Assembly: GCA_946122785.1 (NCBI GenBank)
Contig: CAMGYJ010000007.1
Location: 1,814,909 to 1,878,908, forward strand
Direction: 5' to 3'
DNA: 64,000 nucleotides
Source of the DNA: Linum tenue
Taxonomy: Eukaryota; Streptophyta; Magnoliopsida; Malpighiales; Linaceae
The translations under genes were made by a program, and so were the position numbers. Shown here one piece after another: positions 12,653 through 23,011 of this stretch (position 1 is the first letter of the stretch; every line of letters starts with the position of its first letter). Under the pieces are notes generated by a model. The model made no database searches. It had not been told where the DNA came from and was given only the letters and a program-made list of their open reading frames with translations.

Positions 12653-14107
12653 ATGCCTTCAGAAAGGAGACGAATATTTTCTGATGGAGCCAAGTTTGAC
12701 AGACTTAGTGGGCTTCCCGATGAAGTTCTGCACCATGTACTCTCCTTCCTTGATACCAAGTGTGTTGTTCGAAGTAGCATTTTGTCAAACAGGTGGAGAT
12801 CACTCTGGAAAACGGTTCCCGTGCTCAATTTCGATGGCGAATCCTTCAACGAGCACAACTTCAAGGACCATGTGGACGAACTTCTAAAAGTCTATTTTGT
12901 CAACTCACACAGGCTTTGTCGTGTATCGATTCTCAATTGTCCTGGATTTGGAGAGAGGTCTGATATCTTTGCTGCCATCTTCCGCTCAATCTCCCTCTGC
13001 GACCAATCAATTGAGACTCTGGACTTAAAACAAGTCCAGTTTGATAATATGACATTTGGGTTGCAAAGCTCTGGTTTCAAAGTGCTTACCACTTTGACCT
13101 TGTCTGAGTGCTACTTGGATTTCTCTAGCTGGAACCAACCGCTCAACCCGTTTGCTCGTTTTCCCATGTTGAAGAATTTGGCACTAATATCTTGCAGTTG
13201 CTCTCTTGGTGACGATCCCGAAGATGAAGAGACAATGAGGTGTTTGAAAGTTGTTGGACTCCAGTTGCTTATCCTAGAAGTAGACGATGTATTTGGTTTC
13301 GATGAGATAAAAGTATTTGCACCAAATCTGAAACGGTATACTTACAAGAATCAGATTCGTGACTTTTCTCCAATGACAGAAGTCTTGGTCAATGTCCCTT
13401 CCTTAGAGCATGCCGATATCAAGTTGTTGGGATACAAGGGCTTGTATGATGAGTATAAGCAAGAGGCAAACCGACAATATGCAAACTTGTTCCTTGGTAT
13501 GAGTAGAGCAATGTCGCTTGTCTTTCAATTCGATACCGCCAAGGTAAGTTTCCTATAACTAGTGTAATGCGAACATGTTCATATCATTATCATATGTCAT
13601 ATATGTTGCAAAACATTTTCCTAATTTGCCGATCTACCGAATGTTTGTGATTACATTTGTTATGAAAGTCGTGCTCATCTCAACTTGTTTTGTTACGTGA
13701 GTTGGGTTTATTCCACCAAGACATTTGTGAAAAAATGTTAATGTTGTTCGTGTTTTTATTTTTTCCTTGTGCTCCTGTTTTAGGAAGTCTTCGATGCTTG
13801 TGGCTTGTTAAGGGATCAACTCTCTCCTTTCAAAAGATTGAAATCCCTTAGTCTCCGTCATTCAGAACAAAAAGTCGACATACCAAACTACGTGACGCGA
13901 TTCTTTTTTGGTGACTCCTCTCTCAAATATGAAAAAGGTGTGAATGTAACCAAGGTAAGTCGATGGAACTACGCTCTTCTAGGCTGACTTGATATTGAAC
14001 CTCAACTACATTTATAGTTGTGTATATGGAATGCATATTTTTCATGATAATCTATGTAGAATGTAGCTCAATTTCATTTTTTTATGCAGGTGACTACATC
14101 ATTTTGA
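12653..14107 (+). CDS. F-box/LRR protein, intact copy
   Basis: Three exons (12653-13543, 13784-13954, 14090-14107) give about 359 residues. The F-box lies at residues 15-60 (DRLSGLPDEVLHHVLSFL, SSILSNRWRSLWKTVPVLNF), followed by leucine-rich segments such as LTTLTLSECYLDFSSW and FPMLKNLALISCS. F-box proteins of this F-box/RNI or FBD type bind SKP1 in SCF ubiquitin ligases and select substrates; this substrate is unknown. The start at 12653 (MPSERRR) is preferred to the ATG six codons upstream because the paralogue at 18662 begins at the equivalent codon and lacks the upstream ATG. Introns are phase 0 with GTAAGT donors. The last exon adds only five codons (VTTSF), the same in the paralogue. 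Confidence 0.85.
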
Positions 14108-14764
14108 CTTTCAAGTGCTTGGAAGATTTCGCAAACTGCAAGTCATATCCTCTTGTGAAATTTCTCGGAAAGTAGAAGCTCAAGAGACTTCGGTTCCTGT
14201 CTGTATTGCTTATTGGAAAATTAGGGATAGGTCTTACTACTAGACCAAACTCATATAAGTATAACTAGACAACTGAGTGGTATCTTTATGTTTGCTCTTA
14301 TTGTGGACCATAATGGAAATCGAATGAATATCCCTCTATTATCTCAACGTTTTATTTTTGGAATTATGTTATGTTTCTTAATTTTTTTTTTCGGAATCAA
14401 CAATTTGAATTTGGCGTGAAGTAGATAGGTTGTCACGTGGGATGAATCAATCAATTTATGACTTGACGAGATTAGACTTAAAATTTTATGCTTGAATAAT
14501 CAATAAATAAATTTGGCGCGAAAGTTGGAAAATATAGTTTGTAATTCGATCGATCAAACTACATGCATATAGTATTGCCCAGTAACGGTAACTGTAAGAT
14601 TATTCCAATCATTAGGAAAATAATTCAAAATTACTATGAAAAGTAATTTTGAATTATTTCCTACCATTAATCACTTTATATTTTTTACCAAAAAACATTA
14701 GGCCAATGACATTATTGGTTAAAATTCAGACTTTAGTTACGAAAAAAGAACATCAGTTACAAAC
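14108..14764. other. 3' flank of F-box gene 1
   Basis: AT-rich sequence also found after the second F-box gene (20115-20760), so it belongs to the duplicated unit. It contains TTTGGCGCGAAAG near 14512. I see no gene. Confidence 0.6.
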
Positions 14765-17110
14765 ATTTATTCTCAACTTATATCCAATATTATACATAGA
14801 ATTAATACAATAAAACACTAAATATGTAAATTTTCGATTATAACATCAAATAATAATAGATCGTAAAATCAACAAAGGTAGAACTATTTATAATTCAAAA
14901 TCTAAGCATATAATCCTACAAAGTAATAAGAAAATCACTATTTTAGCATCCAATTACTCTAACTTTTGTATATATATAAAAAATTATATGGGTAGGGAGA
15001 GCAAAAAATCATACTAGCTCAATCCCCATCAATATTTTGCGTGTTCTATCCATATCCGCTCAATACCTAGTCAATGCAAGGATTCTCCACATTGACTGGG
15101 TCGAGTTGATCGAATACCCACGATCATGGATTTAGTTCCCCTCTGTATTGATGAAGGCTCCCTCTCGTTCCCTGGTACATAGTTTATATTGTAAAGCTTG
15201 AACCTTCCAGCAACATGATCAATAGTCTAATGTATATGATGTAACACACTTTATGGTAGTAATAGTACTGCAAACTGTGTTTCTACACCGTTCATTGTCA
15301 TTGAATTGTGATGGATGTTTTGTGATCATCAGATAAATACAGTGACAATTTTGTGAATATCATTGAATGATTACGCGGCAACAATTTTATAAATAAGATA
15401 TTCATCAACAATCGAGGAAACACCCTCCGTGAACTCCAACGACTGTAAAATATTGTATCAACGTTCCTATATATATGATGTAATTAAGTAGCCTAGCCGA
15501 ATTCCTATAAAGAAATCATCTTTTTTATATTTGCGGATGGGGAATGTGACACCCTAGAATGTAACGGTTCTGGTTCTAGATGCATTTTTTTTATGACAAG
15601 TTTTGTAACCTTGCTAAACAACCTCTGATAGAGAACATGCATGGCCTCTGTAATAAATGCCAAAGGATTTCTTTTTAATTATTCCAAGTGTCAACTGCAT
15701 GCAATGCATGAACTTTTATTGTGTGGCTTTTACAGTTCCTTACCTCCATTTGTCAGCCCAACGGGTCAAACCCAAAAAGCAGAACAAAACAACAGGAAAC
15801 TACACGTAGTGCAAGGTCGTCGTGATTTAATTGTCTTGAGAAAACTGCAAGTGTAACTTTTAGTGACCACAATTTATAATTTACCCTAAAATTTTCAACC
15901 ATTACAAAATGTCGATCCCCTCAAAGATAGTTCTGTTGGGCTTTTTTCGTGTATATATAACTAATTATCCATAAAAAGATATATGCATGTGAGTTACAAT
16001 TATTGATAATTTAAATATGAGTATTAAATACACGACGAGAAGCTAAATATATACGTGGAAATTAGAAACCAATTTTACATATATGGGCAGCATATGAAAT
16101 ATAGACGTGAAAATTTGAAACCAATTACATATATGGCAGGATATTAACTAATTGATTATAAGACATGCAAGTCTTTTTTTAAGTAAAATTTAATTTGAAG
16201 TTGATGCCGCAAACAATTATTAGGGTTCTGACAGTGAACTAACTAATTTACGCAATTTGGGACTTTATTTATAACACATGTGAGCATTTTTTTACGTTAT
16301 ACATTTATTTTGAAGTCGGCGCGAAAAGAATTTTAAGGTGGTAACATAATCAAATCGATTTGCAGAACTTGGATAGTTTCTTTATGCCACGCGTAAGATC
16401 ATCTTCTTGCGACGCCGAACTCATGATTAAAGGTTGTGGCGTGGTCTGGCCACACTGAAATCAAATGTTAGTTGACATTATGTGAGAGTTTGTTTAAATT
16501 TCGTACAACTTTGTTTTAAATTAGGCGCGAAAGTTAATTTATGTTTGGGGTAAATAAAAATTTCAAGATTGTTGTGCATAGAAAATGCAATCTAATAATA
16601 CACAAACATTGTTACAAAAAATCTAAAACATATAAAAAGTACAAAGACACGTAAGAACGTTGATATAGCTACAAAAACTAATATTTTTTCTTCTCTCAAG
16701 TCTTAACCAAGTTTCAAGAAATCACTATGTCGTAAGGCGGGTGTTGGGTCTTGCCTAGTGTCTCCACTCCGGCATCACCTAAGAATGTCTAAACTTTAGA
16801 AGGAAAACAACAATTTGAATTTTGAATGGAAAAAACACTTGTATCAGTAAAAGTTTGGATGGCAATATCTAACTCGGGAGAATGAATATTATATAACAAA
16901 GTCGATTTGCTTAGTCAAATGGCTAAAGTATTAGAATAAGATTGGTTAAAGTCAAATGTCATTCAATATGATGGTCCATAATATCCATTACCAATTAATT
17001 ACACAAATTGATAGTTTTGAAAATTTTGAAAAGTTCATTATATGTAATTAATTGTTTTCCAATTTTACAACATTCTCTCTCACCTAACCTCTTTCTCTAC
17101 ACCTAAGATT
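14765..17110. repeat. Non-coding block A, copy 3 of 3
   Basis: The third copy of the upstream block precedes the second F-box gene. It keeps the same order of landmarks as copies 1 and 2 and matches copy 1 from its beginning (TCCAATATTATAC). Small insertions and deletions separate the copies. The 71-codon frame at 15641 is not conserved in the others and is not a gene. Confidence 0.85.
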
Positions 17111-17434
17111 TTTCATCACTCATATAACATTTCCTATCTTTCTCTCTCCTAATTATAATTGTCTCTCTCTACTCCTTGGAGTTTATAGTGATGGTGACCA
17201 TATCTATCACCACCGTTGCCCGATATCTTCTCTCTCGCTCTGATTCTCTCTCTCTCTCTCTTCTTTGATATTCTGGTGGTGATGATCACATATGTCATCA
17301 CTGTCTCTCTAAACTTTATCTTTTCGCTAATTCTAGCTCTCTCTATCTTTCCCTTCTTCCTTTCCGCAACAAAGATGATGACAAATTTATAGTTGTCAAC
17401 TCTCTTCTCCTTCTGCTATTAAAAATTTTATGTT

Positions 17435-18420
17435 TTAGATATTTCATAAATGGATGAGTCACCACTTTATATGAGATAAAATGGTCCTGAATACACACCT
17501 GTCCGCATCCCATCAATCTCACTTCACTCCTTTCATCTTCTCCATGTTTATGCTCCCCTACTTGCAAAAAAAATATGATGAAAAACTCCCACCGCCCGTT
17601 CATTTTCACCATATTCATAATTTCCATCATCGCCTGTGCATTTTAGTCTTTATTTCGCCTCTCAATCTCTCCATGAGCAACATATTTTCTTTTGAAGTTT
17701 GAGTTCGTTGATTGTTGTTTAAAAGTTGATTGCGACCAAGTTCACCACTGTCGTGAGAGAACAAAACACATATAGTTTCTTGATCTCTTTTTGTCTTCAT
17801 AGCTATATGTTTCTGATGCCTTGCTTCTCTTAGCCATCCTTTGTTGAGGTAAGCAACTCTTTCTTCTTCCTAATGAGATTTCCAACTATCAAATATGCAA
17901 TCTATCTTTTTGTTGGCCACTCAATATATCATCCCTAACTCGCTACTTTCTTTCTGTCGGTTATAGATATTTCAAAAAAATGGATGAGTCACCACTTTAT
18001 ATAAGACAAAACGTTTCTCAGTCCGCACCTGTCCACATCCAATCAATCTCACTTTATTGTGTTAACCTTTTCCATGTTTATGCTCTCCTGCTTGGAGTAA
18101 CGATGAAAAACTTTCTCCCTTCCATTTTCTTTTCATTTCTCCACTATTCATAATTTACAACGTTGCCTTTGCATTTCTCTTGTCCCTCAGTCTCTCCAAT
18201 GAGCAACTTCTTTTCTTTTTCTATGTGGGTTCGTCGATTGTCGTTTGAAATTTGACTGCTACCAAGTTCACCACTACAACAAGAGAACAACACACCAATC
18301 GTTTCTTGAAAGGGTCACTCTTGTTCTCTTGTCGTCTTCATCACTATACTTTTTTAGCCTTGTCTCTCTTTGTCATCCTTTGTAGAAGTAAGCATCTTTT
18401 TCTTCTTCATAGTAAGATTT
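17435..18420 (+). repeat. Internal tandem duplication in the F-box 2 leader
   Basis: The segment around ATGGATGAGTCACCACTTTA occurs at 17450 and again at 17980, with matching flanks, giving a unit of about 530 bp. The leader of F-box gene 1 has it once (11990). The duplication therefore arose after, or was lost unequally from, the gene duplication. Confidence 0.75.
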
Positions 18421-18661
18421 CCAACTATCAAATATGCAATATGCCTCTTTGCCTGTGTAGTCACGATTTTGCTTATTTTCCCTTGCCGACGAAGTTCTTA
18501 ATTGTTGACAGAAGTTCATATGTAGTTATCTTTTGGTTTGTTCATGACTATTTCAATTTTGGAATTCACACTAAGTTTTTGTCAGTTTGTTTGTTTGGGT
18601 GCAGGTTTCTGCTCAGAATTGAAGTTGATCCTTCGAATCAACCTTTCTTGAAGAAATCAAG

Positions 18662-20114
18662 ATGCCTTTAGAAAGAAGACAAATATTTTCTGATGGAGCC
18701 AAGCTGGACAGACTTAGTGTCCTTCCCGACGAAGTTCTGTACTATGTACTCTCCTTCCTTGATACCAAGTATGTGGTTCGAAGTAGCATTTTGTCAAATA
18801 GGTGGAGATCACTATGGAAAATGGTTCACGTGCTCAATTTTGATGGCGAATCCTTCAACGAGCACAACTTCAAGGACCATGTGGACCAACTTCTAAAAAT
18901 TCGTTCTGTCAGCTCTCACAGACTTCGTCATGTATCAATTCTCAATTGTCCTGGATTCGGGGAGAGGTCTGATATCTTCAACGCCCTCTTCCGCTCAGTC
19001 TCCCTATATGACCAACCAATTGAGAATCTATACTTAAAACGAGTCCAATTTGATAACATGGCATTTGGGTTGTCAAGCTTTGGCTTCAAAGCACTTACAA
19101 TTTTGGCCTTGTCCGAGTGCTACTTGGATTTCTCTAGCTGGAACCAGCCACTCAACCCGTTTTCTCGTTTCCCCATGTTGAAGAATTTGGCACTTATATC
19201 TTGCAGTTGTTGTCTTGGTGATGATCCCGAAGAAGATGAGACAATGAGGTGTTTGAAAGTTGTTGGACTCCAGTTGCTTAGCCTGGAAGTAGACGACGTA
19301 TTTGGTTTCGACGAGATAAAAGTATTTGCTCCGAATCTCAAACGGTGCACTTACAAGAATGAGATTCACGACTTTTCTCCAATGACAGAAGTCTTGTTCA
19401 ACGTCCCTTCCTTAGAGCATGCCAATATCAAGTTGTTGGGATACATGGGCTTGGATGATGAGTATAAGCAAGAGGCAAACCGACAAAATGCGAACTTGTT
19501 CCTTGGTCTGAGTAGAGCAATGTCTCTTGTCTAAGTCTTCCAATTCGATACCGCCAAGGTAAGTTTCCTGTAACTAGTGTAATGTGCATATGGCTATATC
19601 AATATCATATGGCATATATGTTGGAAGAAAATTTTCTAATTTGCTTATCTACCGAATGTTTGTGATTGCATTTGTTATGAAAGTCATTGTTGGTTTCGAC
19701 TTGTTACATGAGTTGGGTTTATTCCACTAAGAAATTCATAGAAATGTTCATTTTTCCATGTTTTCTTTTGTTTGCATTGTGTTCCTGTTTTAGGAAGTCT
19801 TCGATGCTTGTGGCTTGTTGAGGGATCAACTTTCTCCTTTCAAGAGATTGAAGTCCCTGAGTTTGCGTCATTCAGAACAAAAAGTTGATATATCGTACTA
19901 CTTGACGCGATTCTTTTTCGGTGACTCTCCTCTCAAATATGAAAAAGGTGTGAATGTAACCAAGGTGAGTTGATAGAACTGCGCTCTTCTAGTCTCACTT
20001 GATATTGAACCTCATCTATATTAGTTGTGTATATGGAATGCATATTTTTCATGATAATCTATGTAGAATTGAACTCAATTTCTGTTTTTTATGTAGGTGA
20101 CTACATCATTCTGA
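18662..20114 (+). pseudogene. F-box/LRR protein copy 2, premature stop
   Basis: This close paralogue of the gene at 12653 has the same F-box (LPDEVLYYVLSFLD, SSILSNRWRSLWKMVHVLNF), LRR segments and exon layout (exon 1 to 19558, exon 2 19794-19964, exon 3 20097-20114). Near the end of exon 1 a 6-base insertion relative to copy 1 creates TAA at 19532-19534, eight codons before the conserved donor. Everything downstream, including both splice sites and the VTTSF ending, is still in frame. The product would be 290 residues with F-box and most LRRs but lacking the last 60 or so residues. It is either a recent pseudogene or a functional truncated form. Confidence 0.75.
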
Positions 20115-20759
20115 GTTTCAAGTACTTGGTGAGATTTCACAAACTGCAAGTCAAATATTCTTGTGAAATTTGTCGAAAAGTAGGAGCTCAAGAGACTTTG
20201 ATTCCTATCTATGATGTTTATTAGAAAACTAGGGATAGGTCTTTTAGTATTAGACCTAACTCATATAACTATAAATAGACAAGTGAGTGGTCTCTTTTAT
20301 GTTTGCTCTTATTGTGGACCATAGTGGAAATCGAATGAATATCCCTATATTATCTCAATGTTTTTTTTTTGTTTGGAATTATGTTATGTTTCTTAGATTT
20401 TTTGGAATCAACAATTTGAATTTGGCGCGAAGTAGATAGGTTGGCACGTGAGATGAATCAATCAATTTATGACTTGACGTGATTAGACTTAAAATTTTAT
20501 GCTTGAATAATCAATGAATGAATTTGGCGCGGAAGCTGGAAAATATAGTTTGTCAGGTGGGGTGAATCGATAAATTAATTAACTTTTAGAAATGACATGT
20601 GAGAATTCATGTTTGAATAATGAATAAATGAATTTGATGAGAAACCTAAAATTATACTAGTTGTAGCGTGGAATAAATTGATCAATCAAACTGCAAGCAT
20701 ATAATGTCGTAATAACTACAACTATAAGATTATTTTCCAATCATTAGAAAAGAATTCAA

Positions 20760-21186
20760 AATTACCATAAAAAGTAATTTAGATGTGAAAAAATAATTTT
20801 GATTCTCAAAATTAACTTTTGATATTTGGAGTTAAGACGCTGATTTTTCAGTTTGCAGTATTCAGAGACTTTAATGATAACACCTCAAAGTTCCACATCT
20901 AATTTGAATTTGAAGAGCAAAGATTTTTAAATTCTTACCATTGGATCACTTTATATTTCCTACTAAAAAATGCTAAGCCAATGATAATAAAATTTCAGTT
21001 ACAAATCTCTATTCTCATGGTTAGACCAACACCAAATATTCGAACAGTCAACCAAACCATCTAGTACTAGTAGTCTCCACTCTGACAAAGTGTGTCGAGC
21101 CTTCGTTGATTGGCCCGAATGTCCTCTCGTGGGCCAAGGCCGGACACCAAACTAGTTTTTTTTTTAATTTGTTTTTACATAAACAT
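20760..21186. other. Intergenic, no gene seen
   Basis: AT-rich sequence with a self-complementary AAAATAATTTTGATTCTCAAAATTA type region near 20785-20815. I see no coding or RNA gene. Confidence 0.5.
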
Positions 21187-21450
21187 TCTATTTTTACCTT
21201 GGGTTAATACCCTAGTTTGGCCCGAAGTATAGCGTAAGTGACAGTTTTGGCCCAATTTTTCAAATAAGACATTTATGGCCTACTTTTGAAAGTATTGGAC
21301 AGATATGGCACGAAACTTGTGTCGACTGTTAATATTAACGGTCAAACATTTATTCCGTCCATGACTCAGCATCTAGTGCTAAGGTGGCATCCACGTCACT
21401 TATTAATTAAAAATAAAAATAAATAAAAATAAAATCCTAAAATCCCTTCT
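21187..21450. mobile_element. One arm of a MULE-type terminal repeat (putative)
   Basis: The segment starts GGGTTAATACCC and contains the module TCCGTCCATGACTCAG...GGTGGCATCCACGTCA. The same kind of module (TCCGTCCAACTCCGTTAA...GTGGCA) lies in the arms of the Pack-MULE at 55709. It sits just before a broken F-box gene. I could not find the opposite arm downstream, so this may be a solo remnant. Confidence 0.4.
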
Positions 21451-21702
21451 TCTCTTCTAAATAATCTTACAATCCGCCTCCCACCAGCCGAGCTCCGCCG
21501 TCGCGACTTTCTTCCTTAGAAAATCCCACCGCCTTCCAAACAGCTTCCAATCAGACTCCCACTTCATCTTCTTCCACTCTCTACGGCGTCGTCCCATCGG
21601 GCGGTGGGAGTTGATCGAGACGAAAATCCAGATCCGTTCTGGGTTGGAATTGGGTCTGCCAATTAGATTATCTGTGTTAATCGATCAGGGGTAGGATCGA
21701 AC

Positions 21703-23011
21703 ATGAAGGGTGGCAAAAGGAGGCGAGGTGTGAAAGGAACCGATAGACTCAGTGAACTTCCAGACGGTATTTTGCACCACATTCTCTCCTTCCTGGACAG
21801 TGAATTTGTTGTTCGAAGCAGCATTTTGTCACGGAGGTGGAGATGGGTCTGGAAAGAGGTTCTTGTCCTCAATTTCTGCGGACACTCGTGTAAGGCTAAG
21901 CATAAGCAGCAACATTTCGAGCGGCATGTAGACCAAATTCTATCTCGCCGGTCTGACATGTTCGCAAGATTAGCATCTTCTTTGACATTCAAGCGCACAT
22001 GATTCCGTATCTCGGCATCGTGAAATATGCTGCCTCTAATGGTCTTCAACAGTTATATGTGCTTCATAAGGAGGAAGATGATTGTTTCCGCATACTATCT
22101 GCAGATGTTGCCCTAATCTCTACTTATGTTCGATCGCTAAAATTTCTGGACTTACAATGGGCGGTTCTGGACGAGAGTGCACTTGGGTTTTGGTATAATT
22201 TGAAATTGCCCGAGACTCTGACTTTGCTTAACTGCGAGTTTGATTTTGGTGGTCCGGATAACCTGGCCGACCCTTTTGCTACAAATTGGAAAACCTGAAA
22301 CTGTTGGATTGCTTTTCACAATATTGTGGGTCAAAAATATATGGACCCCAATTGCTTACTTTGGAGATACATTGGCCATCAAGTCCCACCTTGGAAATTT
22401 TCGCTCCTAAACTTGTATCTTTGTATTACTGGGATGATCTTATTATTCGTGCTTTATCACCACAAGTCTCCAAATTGAACCTTCCTTTGATTAATCATGC
22501 AATAATCATCTTGTCAAGTGATAATGATCTATTTGATAAGAGTGTCTGCAATGATTATCAGAAGCAACTGACGTTCGAGCTTTGTGCAAACTTGTTCCAT
22601 AGTTTGCATAATGTGAAGTCCCTCTGCTTGCACTTCTTTCTATACCATTGAGGTATGTTGTCTGTAATTGCTAATAGTATAAAATGAGCATATTCCTACC
22701 AAATATATTCTTGTAATTTAAATTTATGATACAGGCATGGTGTAACAAATTTACCATTTCTATCCCTTTACAGTGTGGTAATTATTTATGTTTTGGTAAA
22801 AAATTTAGAAGCCTTTTTGTTTACGTCATTATGCCTTGGTTCTACTCCCCAAGTGTTGATTGGGGCTTATGACTTGGTGAAACATCAGCCTTCACCCTTT
22901 AAGCAGCTGAAGTCCTTAAGTTTACTGTATGCCGAAGGATCTTCTATCTTACCTTACCAAGTGATCCGCTACTTTATTGAAGGCTCTCCTAATCTAGAGA
23001 CACGTCTGTGA
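21703..23011 (+). pseudogene. F-box/LRR protein copy 3, frameshifted
   Basis: The F-box is clear (DRLSELPDGILHHILSFLDS, SSILSRRWRWVWKEVLVLNF). The reading frame breaks near 22000, then resumes with IPYLGIVKYAASNGLQQLYV, breaks again near 22283, and resumes with LENLKLLDCFSQ and LTLEIHWPSSPTLEIFAPKL. A last segment at about 22830-23011 (SPFKQLKSLSLLYAEGSS) corresponds to exon 2 of the other F-box genes. The sequence is diverged from the tandem pair and is not part of that array. With two frameshifts it is most likely a pseudogene. Its 5' side abuts a MULE-like arm, but capture by a transposon is not shown. Confidence 0.8.
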
